Source: Branchipolynoe longqiensis (lineage: Eukaryota; Annelida; Polychaeta; Phyllodocida; Polynoidae). From it: a stretch of 64,000 nt of DNA. Each line of letters opens with the position of its first letter. The first letter of the stretch is position 1. Where the stretch lies: the NCBI GenBank assembly GCA_030323885.1, contig CM059193.1:57122042-57186041 (forward strand). Reading direction: 5' to 3'. The notes beneath the pieces were generated by a model, which worked only from the letters and a program-made list of their open reading frames with translations, was not told the DNA's origin and did no database searches. The position numbers and the translations under genes are program-made. Positions 44,640 through 54,336 of this stretch are shown in pieces.

Positions 44640-45401
44640 GGGATTCACAAGGGTCAATTATTACTAGCTGTTCATGAACAAAGGAATAGTGAAATACAGC
44701 TGGACCAAATAGACCCCACCCCACCAGTTAAGCTAGTGACATCTGTCGGAAGAATCTGGAACCACTCTAGTTGGGTACATTCCCGGACTGCCTATGATTT
44801 CACATTCTATATCTCCATAAAGAATGCTTGGAAAAATAATAAAATGCTTGATTATATTCAGATATTCATATCGCAACAGGATTCAAGCTCTTATCCTCGT
44901 AATATATCTATTAAAAAAAAGACAACTATATTGTATTTTTCTTCTGGAATTTCACCGCCACTCTCTTAATTTATTACACCCCTCTAGTTAAGCTAGTGAA
45001 ATCTGTCGGCAGAATCTGGAAGTACTCTAGTGGGGTACTTTCCAGCTTACCCGGCGGGGTGCATTGTTGGTCTCGATCTCGGAACATGATGTTGGCAGCT
45101 AATGGAGAGGATATCATGTATCCCGACCAGCCACTGCAGGGACAAATAGTTTTGCGCCTATCTGGACACGTACTTGCCGGTGTGAGATCTCTATTTGCTC
45201 CCCGAGAGAGTGCCGCTGGTCACTTGCAAAATCCAGCAGCAATTCAACACTTTTGCAGGCAGCTTTCATGAAATGAGAGCGGCAGTCAAGTAATGAAGGC
45301 AGTCTTTGTCGCATCGCGACCAACAGCATGATGATGATGATCATCATCATGTATCTCAGTGTTAGGGTGTATGAAGGTGCCATCAGAGTGTTGATGGATT
45401 A
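44640..45401. repeat. Host repeat HR, copy 1, with nested insertions
   Basis: The order TACTAGCTGTTCAT, GTTGGTCTCGATCTC.GAACATG, TTGGCAGCT, ATATCAT, GTGTTAGGG, CCATCAG.GTGTTGATGG is shared with 51510-51672. It is interrupted by retroposon R3 (45116-45356) and ends at MITE-F. An internal duplication (AAGCTAGTGACATCTGTCGG at 44733 and again at 44992) is also present. Confidence 0.6.
45116..45356 (+). mobile_element. CAT-tailed retroposon R3, copy 2, with TSD
   Basis: Begins CCGACCAGCC and ends in (ATG)n(ATC)n. CATGTATC occurs on both sides (about 45115-45122 and 45349-45356), an apparent 8-bp target duplication in host repeat HR. Confidence 0.75.
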
Positions 45402-46005
45402 AGCCCCAGTCACACATACCCGGATCAGGGGCCGGACGAGCCCCGGACTGCCATCCGGGGTGGTCCGGGGTGATCCGTGGCTCGTCCGTGGCTCGTCCGT
45501 GCCGACACCCCCTGATCCGGCCTGATCCGTGGCTTGTCCGGCACCGTCCGGGGCGGTCCGGGGGATTTTGCGATCCGGGCTCAATCCGGCCTGATCCGGC
45601 CTGATCCAGGGGTGGTCTGGGGGTGGTCCGGGTATTTCGGGGATGGACCGGGCCTGTCCGGGGGTGGTCAGGGGTCATTTTGAGCCACGGTTTGACCCGG
45701 ACTATCCCCGGACTATCCAGGAGAACCCCCGGCCTAGCCACGGACCACTCCCGGACTGCCCCCGTAAGACCGGGGGTGGTCCGGGGCAGTCCAGGGGGTG
45801 GTCCGGCCTCGTCCGGGGCCGGTCCGGGGCAGTCCGGGGGTGGTCCGGGGATCGTCCGAGGCTCATCCGGGAAAGTGTGACTGCAAGGCAAAAATTGACG
45901 AAAACAGTGATTTTATCCATGGCGGTCCGGGACAGTCCTGGCCGTTGGTCCGTGGGTGGTCCGGCTCAAAATCCGGGGCTCGTCCGGCTATGTGGGACTG
46001 GGGCT
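45402..46005. mobile_element. Harbinger-type MITE-F (604 bp) with GGTCCGGGG arrays
   Basis: Ends AGCCCCAGTCACACATA and AGCCCCAGTCCCACATA (reverse complement), flanked by TTA on both sides (45399-45401 and 46006-46008). The interior is nearly all GGTCCGGGG, GATCCGGCC, CTCGTCCG and their inverses. No gene; Pro/Arg frames are compositional. Confidence 0.85.
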
Positions 46006-46234
46006 TTAACAGCTGCATCAACATCAACAGGAATTTGAAGGATTGAAGCTTATTTTTCTAAAGGTTGTCATTCTCAAACCTAGAATTTGTTTAAGCCTCA
46101 AAATAGTGGCTGGTTTGCATTAATTGTAAAAGTAAGTGTGGTTCATCAGTATATGCTTGTCTTGTTCTGTTAGTACAACATTACCTCTAGTTAGTTGTAT
46201 TGATTTTGCTTGAGATTTCCTAGATATTGTTCTG

Positions 46235-46755
46235 AATATTGTAGTAGGCTGCACTGACCTCTCAGGCAAGTAACCACATAGACAGGTAGGCATGGGTAGT
46301 GTGGTGATATCAGGGAGCCTAGGTGATGTAATGGTTAGCACAATGGCCCGGAATGCAAAGAGATGTGGGTTCGAGTCCCACTCTAGGCGCAATACTTCCC
46401 ATTTTCACCACCCCCATGACACTGGCACCGTGACCAGGATCCTGTACAAGCTACGCGCTGTATGGTTGTTGAACCTATCCTGTATATGTATGTGTAAGTG
46501 CATTGCCTGTATTTATGTAATTGTAAGCATTAAATGACCATTTAGAAGACTTACAATTCCAGGGGGACAAGTGTAGTAGGCTGCACTGACCTCTCAGGCA
46601 AGTAACCACATAGACAGGTAGGCATGGTTAGTGTGTTGATATCAGGGAGCCTAGGTAGTGTAATGGTTAGCACACTGGCCCGGAACGCAAAGAGATGTGG
46701 GTTCGAGTCCTGCTCTAGGCACAATATTTCCCATTTTCACCACCCCCATGACAAT
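46235..46755 (+). mobile_element. tRNA-like SINE family 2, tandem pair
   Basis: Two units, about 46235-46556 and 46557-46755. Each has a leader (GGCTGCACTGACCTCTCAGG ... CACATAGACAGGTAGGCATG) and a tRNA-like part GCCTAGGTGATGTAATGGTT with B box GGTTCGAGTCCC and acceptor-like pairing (GCCTAGG/TCTAGGC). The first unit continues to a 3' body (GTATGGTTGTTGAACC). Tandem arrangement is unusual for a SINE. Confidence 0.75.
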
Positions 46756-46934
46756 ATCATATAATCCATTTTGTTTGGAATCAGGATAAGTTTGTTATTA
46801 GCAAACCACGCATGAACATTTCATAACATCTTTTTTTACATTGACAGCTGCCCGAATTATGTTTTATTGTGAACTGTGAACACACAATTATCCACAAATG
46901 GTGAACATAGCTTCGACAGCCGAAGAGTTCACAT

Positions 46935-47147
46935 GCAAATCCCTGTAAACGCCAATCCAGAAATGCAGCTTAAATAAAAGATTTATATCTGAAAATAATT
47001 TTAATTCACCACTAATTCCACTTTTCTTATGATGACGTGATTATGGAGCAATGAACAAAAAAAGAAGGAATCTAAAAAAATTTACCTTTTGAAGGTTTGA
47101 TTCCAATGTTTAACTCAATTTCTGGATTGGCCTTTACAGGGTTTTGC
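46935..47147. mobile_element. Small TIR element (MITE)
   Basis: Left GCAAATCCCTGTAAACGCCA and right (reverse complement) GCAAAACCCTGTAAAGGCCA, both extending into ATCCAGAAAT; about 34-bp inverted repeats around an AT-rich core. Confidence 0.65.
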
Positions 47148-47349
47148 GCCTGAAATCTACAGACAGTTAGGTCATTTATAAATATCAGACGAGGGATGGC
47201 CTTAAATTGGAAACTTAGGGCACCCGTGGGCTTAAATGGTCTTAGTGGAGGATAAATTATTGTTAATTGGAGTGAATTGTTGTATTTTAATTACATTTAT
47301 AACCGAATCTGGCGCTATATAATCTTTTCCCTAACCCAGCTCTTTTGAT

Positions 47350-47515
47350 CTTACATATCATTATTTTCTAATCTACAGTGTCAAAAGCTTTATTGAAATC
47401 AAGAAAGACAGCCATTGTCAACCCACCACTGCTCACCTCTGTGATCATCAACAATTCATTCAGTAACGAGGCAAGTACCTTTGTGGTTGACCTTTCCGAA
47501 GCCTAGCCAGCGATT
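47350..47515 (-). pseudogene. LINE reverse transcriptase fragment
   Basis: On the minus strand the frame reads LLMITEVSSGGLTMAVFLDF then NKAFDTVD before a stop. The FLDF.KAFDTVD motif is the catalytic-aspartate block of non-LTR RTs (Jockey/CR1-like groups). Upstream, an LRKGQP segment in another frame resembles the GFRKG motif that normally precedes it, so a frameshift is present. Only this short piece survives. Confidence 0.65.
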
Positions 47516-47598
47516 ACCTCGACATGTGATCGTAGTGCACTCAGATCAAAGAACCTGTGCACTGTGTACCCTCAGAACAAATGGTTATTGCTCAGTAA

Positions 47599-48287
47599 TA
47601 CCCCTGTCATACTACGACGTAATGAGCGAACGTGATCCTAACGTGGTGATATTTCGTCATTACGTTGATGTACGTTGGATTACGTTATGATGACGTCATA
47701 ATGACGTTAGACTGACGTCGAGCTACGTCATATTACGTTGTGTTACGTCGAGTTACGTCGAGGTTTTGGACATGTTCAAAAATTTCGACGTAGCATGAAC
47801 GTAAGGGTTTACGTTCGCCGTACGTTCTGTTCACGTTCAGCGAACGTCAATGACGTTAAACGGACGTTAGGTAAACGTTCCTCACTACGTTCCACTACGT
47901 TCCACTCGTTGACCCACATTAAAGCCAGTGGAAACGTCCATGCGGCGTAATGGGAAAGTCAGAAGAACATCAGGAGAACGTCAGGAGAACGTCAGGAGAA
48001 CGTCAGGAGAACGTGCATTCAACGTACGTTCAACGTCTCACTCCTAGCTAACGTCATGTAACGTTCTTCTGGCGATGGAATAACGTTCATAACGTTCCGG
48101 CAGCGTCATTACGTTGACCTCTCTCGTTGAATGACGGTATCACTACGCTTTACCGACGTTACTCTCTCGTCCACTACGCTGCATCCACGTTCAACTTGTG
48201 CCCAAATTTGCATACTACGCCGAGAAGTTCAACGTTCTTCACGTTCTCCCTACGTTGACGTCGTTACGTCGTAGTGTGACAGCCCCA
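47599..48287. mobile_element. Harbinger-type MITE-C (689 bp) with ACGTT/ACGTC arrays
   Basis: Ends TACCCCTGTCATACTACGAC and TGGGGCTGTCACACTACGAC (reverse complement), flanked by TAA left and TTA right. The interior is saturated with ACGTT, ACGTC and AACGT words, including four tandem GAGAACGTCAG units near 47965-48010. Confidence 0.87.
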
Positions 48288-48499
48288 TTAGCGGCCATTA
48301 CTGGTGCAGCTGTAAACGTGTCCCTAGTGCAAAGGAATGTAGTAGTAATGCCATTTCCTTGACTATCTTCATAGTAGCCCCCCTCCAGTCCCACTGGTTG
48401 TGTGGTGTTAATATTAGACTATTAGATAATCTACTCAAGTAGCATAATAAAGATGTAATTCGTCACATTCCAGCACTGGTGAAGGGTCAGACTAGTTCA

Positions 48500-50190
48500 G
48501 GTAGAACTCGCAAACCATCACCACCATCACCACCATCAATACTACCTACACCTCCACCTCCACCACCACCGTCAATATCATCACCAACCATCATCACCAT
48601 CAATATTACCTACACCTCCACCTCCACCACCACCGTCAATATCGTCACCAACCATCATCACCATCTCAATCACAATCACCACCACCACAATCATCACCGC
48701 CACAATAACCACTATTAGCACCACCACCATCATCATCACTACCACCATTACCATCAACACCTGCAGCACCACCACCGTCACTACCTCCATCACCACAATT
48801 ACCATGATCACCACTTCAACTACAATCACCACTTCCACTTTGATGATCACCACCATTACCATCACCACACCACCACCAACAACAACCACACACCATCACT
48901 AATATCATCATCACCACCACCCACCACCATCACAATAAAAATGAATCTCAACACCACCACCAACACCAGCATCACCACATCCACATTACCATGACGGTCA
49001 ATACCACCAACACCACCTACACCACTATCACTATCACCATTATCACCACAACCAACACCAGCATCACCACATCCACATTACCATGACCGTCAATACCACC
49101 AACACCACCTACACCACTATCACTATCACCATTATCACCACAACCAACACCAGCATCACCACATCCACATTACCATGACCGTCAATACCACCAACACCAC
49201 CTACACCACTATCACTATCACCATTATCTCCATAACCAACACCAGCATCACCACATCCACATTACCATCACTGTCAATACCACCAACACCACCTACACCA
49301 CTATCATTATCACCATCATCACCACAACCAACACACCAGACATCACCACATTCCACATTACCATCTACCGTCAATACCACCAACACCACCTACACCACTA
49401 TCACTATCACCATATCAATCACCACAACCAACACCAGCATCACCACATCCACATTACCATTCAACCGTCAACTACCATCCAAAACACCACCTACACCACT
49501 ATCACTATCACCATTATCACCACAACCAACACCAGCATCACCACATCCACATTACCATCACTGTCAATACCACCAACACCACCTACACCACTATCACTAT
49601 CACCATTATCACCACAACCAACACCAGCATCACCACATCCACACTACCATCACCGTCAATACCACCAACACCACCTATACCACTATCACTATCACCATCA
49701 TCACCACAACCAACACCAGCATAACTAACACTACCATCACCACACACCACCACCACCATCACAACCACCACAATCACCACCACAACTATCACTACCACCC
49801 ACCATCACCACCAATACCACCCCCATCACCACCACTACAACCCCCACAACTATCACGATCAGCACCTACCACACTGCCCCACCACCATCATCACCACCAT
49901 CACCACTCTTACCATTACCACCACCACCACCACCATCACCACCACAACACCACCACCACTACCACCTCACCACCTCCACCATCATCACCACCTCCATCAC
50001 ATTCACCATCATCATTATCACCACCACAACAATCACTATCATCATCATCATCATCATCATCACCAACACCCTCCCTCACCCTCACCACACACCACTACAA
50101 CCACCATCACTCTCACCCCTCTCACCCCCTCACCCTCACCCTCACCCTTATCACCCTCACCACCCTAAACTCACCACCCTAACCCTCACC
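48500..50190. repeat. CAC/ATC microsatellite with a 92-bp minisatellite core
   Basis: ACCACCATC words throughout. From about 48960 to 49740 a 92-bp unit (AACACCAGCATCACCACATC ... CACCTACACCACTATCACTA) repeats about eight times. Thr/His/Ser frames are artefacts. Confidence 0.93.
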
Positions 50191-50458
50191 CTCACACCTG
50201 ATACCTAGATAAACACGGGCCTATTTGTCTGAGGAGTCACGACTCGTCTGTCACGTGAAAGCGGGGCACCAGGCCGGCTGTCACTGATTGGTTTATCGGC
50301 CGCCCACCTGGGACCTTCGGTGGCGTGACAGCGACTTGACAGTCGTGGTTGGCCGACAACGTCTTGGTGTCAGTCGGTGTCACGCCAGTATTGATCCCGT
50401 CATCATCAATGACGCAGCATTTACTGGAGCATGGCTCAAGCCCATTTAGCTTGGTTCG
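50190..50458. other. No gene seen
   Basis: Complex GC-moderate sequence of unknown origin, not matched elsewhere in the window. Confidence 0.35.
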
Positions 50459-50546
50459 GGTGGTTGGTTGTTGGAGTTCTAAGTCCTGGCAACATCTAAG
50501 GTCATATCAGGACGGATACCGACTTGTGACAGTGCGCACTCAGGGA
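50459..50546 (-). mobile_element. SINE family 1 tail fragment
   Basis: GGTTGGTTGTTGGAGTTCTAAG ... GACTTGTGACAGTGCGCACTCA; truncated exactly where SINE family 2 begins. Confidence 0.75.
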
Positions 50547-50945
50547 GGCTAGATGGTGAAATGGTAAGTAACCTGACCCGGAATGCAAGAGATGTGGGTT
50601 CGATTCCCACTCTAGGCGCAATATTTATCAGTTCCATCACCCCCATGACACAGGTTGTCATTACCATGATCCTGTACAAGCTATGTGCTGCATGGTTGTA
50701 TGATTGTAAGGATTACATGACCATTTAAAAGACTTGCAATTCCAGGGATATCAGCGTAAATAGTCTGCACATATATCTCAGGCAAGGAGCCTCATTGATA
50801 GGTAGGCGTGGGTATGGTTGTGACATCAGGGAGTCCAGAGGGTTTAATGGTTAGCAAACTGGTCCGGAAATGCAAGCAAGAGATGTGGGTTTGATTCCCA
50901 CTCTAGGCGCAATATTTCCCAGTTTCATCACCCCGACGACAATAC
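50547..50945 (+). mobile_element. tRNA-like SINE family 2, second tandem pair
   Basis: Two tRNA-like units (GGCTAGATGGTGAAATGGTA with B box GGTTCGATTCCC, and GGGTTTAATGGTTAGCAAAC with GGTTTGATTCCC) are separated by the family leader (AGACTTGCAATTCCAGGG, ATCTCAGGCAAGGAGCC). Diverged from 46235-46755. Confidence 0.7.
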
Positions 50946-50971
50946 TTATTCAAACAGAACTTTCACTACCT

Positions 50972-51272
50972 GTTCAGGGTGCACCTCGGATGTGTCTTGG
51001 AGAAATTCCCGATGTCACGCTATTCTGAACGTCAAAAGCAGTTGGTTGCGTCGAAAATGGCTGCCTCCATAGGAGGCAGCCATATTGCAATGGAAAAGAA
51101 GAGCTCTGATTGGCTGAAACCACTGAATTTGGCAGCCATTTTCTAGGTGCTTTTTGTCTCCTGTCTGAAAAGGGAGACGTCTCCGAGACGACTCGGAGGC
51201 GTACCCTGAACGCAACTAAGCCAAAAGACGTCGTGGAGACGTCTCAGAGTCGACTCGGAGACATACCATGAA
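50972..51272. mobile_element. Candidate TIR element with GAGACGACTCGGAG repeats
   Basis: Left GTTCAGGGTGCACCTCGGA and right (reverse complement) GTTCATGGTATGTCTCCGAG, with a second inner copy GTTCAGGGTACGCCTCCGAG at 51195-51214. Interior palindromes such as GAGACGTCTC and CGAGTCGACTCGG are repeated. Confidence 0.5.
51058..51084. repeat. Perfect 12-bp palindrome ATGGCTGCCTCC
   Basis: ATGGCTGCCTCC-ATA-GGAGGCAGCCAT can form a hairpin with a 3-nt loop. Each arm contains an AAATGGC/GCCATT YY1-like word. Confidence 0.7.
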
Positions 51273-51509
51273 CATGGCCTTGATCCTCTGTTTGCATCCA
51301 GGCACACGACAGTAAAACATGACATTGCTATGGTTTTGCGAGGATCAGTCGTGCGACTAACCTCATGTCAGAATTGGAATGACGCCAATGCGAGATGGGT
51401 CAAATGGCCCTAGGCCTAAGAACATGGCAGTGGTGGCAAGCAATGGCTGCTGTTATTTCAATTATGAGGGTTAACTAGTTAACGAAGGCGTCTGCATGTT
51501 GGTTTCACA

Positions 51510-51672
51510 GGGTTCAATATTTACTAGCTGTTCATCAACAAAAGAATGGTCAATTCCAGCCACACCCAATTGTTGGTCTCGATCTCAGAACATGGTTTTG
51601 GCAGCTGAGAAAAGAATATCATATTTCAATGTTGAGGGTCTAGGAATGTACCATCAGTGTTTTGATGGCTAA
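51510..51672. repeat. Host repeat HR, copy 2
   Basis: Same block order as 44640-45401 but without retroposon R3. It ends at MITE-D at the same position where MITE-F sits in copy 1. Confidence 0.6.
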
Positions 51673-52195
51673 TGGTGCTGTCACATTACGGTGCTTATGG
51701 CCAACATGCGTCGACATATGTGATTTTTTGGCGCAACGTCGGGATATGTCAGGAAGCGTTATGCGCGCGTTAGGCGTGGGTTGGTATTCGTTGATGGACG
51801 GCGACGGTCGACGAGGTTCGGCGGCACGCATCATCGCACGTCGAAGGTTTTGTGATTCCACACAACTGTCAACATGCGCCCATGCGTGGCTGCCAAAGTT
51901 ATGGCTACGTTAGGGGCGGGTCGAGATATGTTAGAGTCGCTGGAATAATGTTATGCGAATGCTAGGCAGACGCCGCGCGTGCGTGAGGGTCGTTCCCACA
52001 CGTTGCACCAAGCTGTTGCTTTTTGTTGTTTTATGTCCTAGCAACATCTAAGGTCATATCAGGACGGCTCGCCAAACTTTTACCACAACATCGGCCGCAT
52101 GCTACCAATACGTTGAAAAGTTTCACCTGTCTCGACGATTAAAAGTGATTTTGCACGTTGGCTGCACACCGGCGAGAAGTAATGTGACAGCACCA
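51673..52195. mobile_element. Harbinger-type MITE-D (523 bp)
   Basis: Ends TGGTGCTGTCACATTACGG and TGGTGCTGTCACATTACTTC (reverse complement), flanked by TAA/TTA. Filled with CGTCG, GCGTTA and GGCG words. Contains a captured SINE tail at about 52016-52068. A sister of 54476-55004. Confidence 0.85.
52016..52068 (-). mobile_element. SINE tail captured inside MITE-D
   Basis: TTTTGTTGTTTTATGTCCTA GCAACATC ... ATCAGGACGG is the family 1b tail. The same piece sits at the same relative place in MITE-E. Confidence 0.75.
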
Positions 52196-52384
52196 TTACT
52201 AGCTGCATGGTCATCAACAACACAAATGATGAATTTAAGTAAGATTTGATGAATAGTGTTGTTGTTTTGAAAGGAATAATGTTTTAAAAGTAGGTAGTAG
52301 CAGAGAGACTAAGGGTGATGAATTTGTCAATTCTGTAGCGAAAAGTGATTTTGAGATTTTGGTTAATTATTATCAATTCTATTT

Positions 52385-52443
52385 AAAACCCGTCCTGATA
52401 TGACCCTAGATGTTGCTAGGACGTAAAAGAACAACAAACAAAC
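52385..52443 (+). mobile_element. SINE family 1 tail fragment
   Basis: CCCGTCCTGATATGACCC ... GGACGTAAAAGAACAACAAACAAAC. Confidence 0.7.
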
Positions 52444-52503
52444 AGAACTTATACTGAAATAGGATATGTCGTAATTTATATGTATATTAATTATTATCCA
52501 TAA

Positions 52504-52711
52504 TGGTTAGTTGTTGGAGTTTTTAAGACATCTAAGGTCATATCAGAACAGGTGTCGACTTGTGAGAGTGCGCACTCATGGTGGCTTTATAGTTCTGTCC
52601 AACTGGGAGACCAGGCCGCCAGCACCATGACCTGATATTCCACTCAGTCACATTGTCCTGTGGGTTCGAATCCCACGATCTACGAATGCTTAACTCACCA
52701 TCTCGTCTTGT
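52504..52711 (-). mobile_element. SINE family 1b, internally deleted
   Basis: Tail and half of the body are joined directly to GTGGGTTCGAATCCCACGATCTACGAATGC and the head remnant CACCATCTCGTCTTGTC. Confidence 0.75.
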
Positions 52712-53114
52712 CTATTATCATGAGGCGGTTGTTTTGTACTATCCTTGTAAAGTTCTGTTCCTCACAGTTATGTAGAGATAACCATGATAACCGCATTGGA
52801 TTAAACAACTCGGATCACCCGATGCACCTGTTGGCGCATGCGCAGTCCCTACAACCTCGGGTTGCATAAACGAATATATGCCTGCGGTGGAAAAAATGTT
52901 GGCTTAATCCAAAACCTTTTTCTTTTTTTAATAACTGATATAACTACAGCAAAATAGGATTTAAAGTATTTTATGATTGCATAGTTTAGTTATATTTCCA
53001 TTTCATTAATCTGGGTTACTAAAAAAGAAATTAAATAAAAACACATATAACTTGTACTGCTACAGGACGGTACCAGCACAAATGTGACGTCATCACTCCT
53101 AGCACCCCCAGCCT
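52712..53114. other. No gene seen
   Basis: AT-rich DNA; a TGACGTCA palindrome at 53085-53092 is the only notable site. Confidence 0.4.
53085..53092. promoter_or_regulatory. CRE palindrome TGACGTCA
   Basis: Perfect CREB/ATF consensus; the first of three within 920 bp (others at 53699-53706 and 53993-54000). Confidence 0.45.
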
Positions 53115-53525
53115 AGATAAAAGATTCACCCTGTACTTGTAGTACATGGGTGAAGGACAACGTAGCATAAATACGGGCGAAAATAGCTTTAGTATGGAAC
53201 CTGAACTAGAAACTGTGGCTCCAGTATCAAATGGCTGCATATATTGCCACAGAGTTGGTGAAATGGGCGAGAATGCAAAAAGACAAGATGGCGGCCAGAG
53301 AACGCCGTCGATTTCACTTTTAAATCTGATTAAACTAGATATTATATTATATTTTTCAACTCAAAGGTAGCGGGCTATCAGTAAGACATATGTAAAGAAT
53401 AAATGTTGCTTCTTAGATTGTGAAATTAGGCTCTCATTTCCTTAACCCTGCTTTTTCGACCGTTTATATATAGGGTTGGTATTCACCCGTGTACTGCGAG
53501 TACCGGGTGAATACTTTATCTACCC
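53110..53525. repeat. Two inverted palindromic hairpins flanking ~330 bp
   Basis: 53124-53153 (TTCACCCTGTACT-tgt-AGTACATGGGTGAA) and 53485-53514 (TTCACCCGTGTACT-gcg-AGTACCGGGTGAA) are each near-perfect hairpins. Together with their TAGATAAA side arms they are inverted copies of each other, as in a fold-back or MITE-like element. Confidence 0.65.
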
Positions 53526-53694
53526 CAGCCAAGACGTGGGTTACTGGGGTCGCTCTCGTTTTGCACAAGGCACGTGTATTTTTAAACTCCACTAGCGGTG
53601 TTCCACTCGCATTGTGTTAAACTCCACTCGCAGTGTTCCGAACGTATCAGGTGACCCGAGTCGCCAAGGGCGTCATAATCGAATAGAGGTAGTG

Positions 53695-53706
53695 CACGTG
53701 ACGTCA
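53695..53706. promoter_or_regulatory. E-box joined to CRE
   Basis: CACGTGACGTCA combines CACGTG (53695-53700) and TGACGTCA (53699-53706). Confidence 0.45.
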
Positions 53707-53813
53707 TTACTTAGCAATCAGCGGTCAGCGGGCTGCCAACTTGGATTATGTGCACCCTCCCTAGCCATGTTGTGAATGCATGCATATGCAGTAAAACAGA
53801 GTTTTCTTGTGTT

Positions 53814-53924
53814 ATGGCAGGTTCTGGGCAGTTTACATCCAATGTGTTTACTTACAGCACTTTAGCAACAACTTCTGAAGCCAAACTGCTCAAAACAGTG
53901 ACCAATAAACCAACACATCAGTAA
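53814..53924 (+). CDS. Possible small protein, 36 aa
   Basis: ATG at 53814 starts a 36-codon frame (MAGSGQFTSNVFTYSTLATT then SEAKLLKTVTNKPTHQ) ending TAA. It is non-repetitive and follows the E-box/CRE by 110 bp. There is no homology that I recognise. Chance occurrence is quite possible; it could also be the first exon of a longer gene. Confidence 0.15.
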   Translation: MAGSGQFTSNVFTYSTLATTSEAKLLKTVTNKPTHQ

Positions 53925-53992
53925 ATAAGCGCAGTGTAGGCAGTTGCAAGCCTTCTGTATGTGATCCAATAGGACCACTGAAAGTTGCCTTC

Positions 53993-54000
53993 TGACGTCA
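53993..54000. promoter_or_regulatory. CRE palindrome TGACGTCA
   Basis: Third CRE of the cluster. Confidence 0.4.
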
Positions 54001-54336
54001 TTACATCTCCTCTATACGACCCATGGTTGCTAAAAACACTAAATCCTTTTTCACGGGTGATTCAACCTTTTAGAACCTCTGCGAGAAGAATTCACAAAGC
54101 GCGACTGTGGATCGAATTGATTCACAGCTGGACCAACAGCTGCATTGTCCGTCACAGCAGCAGAGGTGTGAGAACGTGATAGTGTTGACACCCCAATGTG
54201 TCATGCAGTTAACCCATATTCATGCATGTGCATTGATTATTCAAGGAGGACGAAGCCGAGAGCTGAGTACACAGGAAGCCGAACCACCAGCCGTGGCGCT
54301 GTAGAAAGTCACAATCAATGTATCTTGTCATCAGAG

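Noticed and set aside
46310..46395. Functional tRNA gene (GCCTAGG...TCTAGGC)
   Set aside because: Repeated in tandem with a leader and at several loci with mutations; a SINE explains it better. A true tRNA cannot be fully excluded for this copy.
48479..50182. 335-residue Thr/Ser/His frame
   Set aside because: CAC/ATC microsatellite product.
53146..53370. 74-residue frame between the two hairpins
   Set aside because: Starts inside the left hairpin, has no recognisable domain and no promoter evidence; kept only as sequence between the hairpins.
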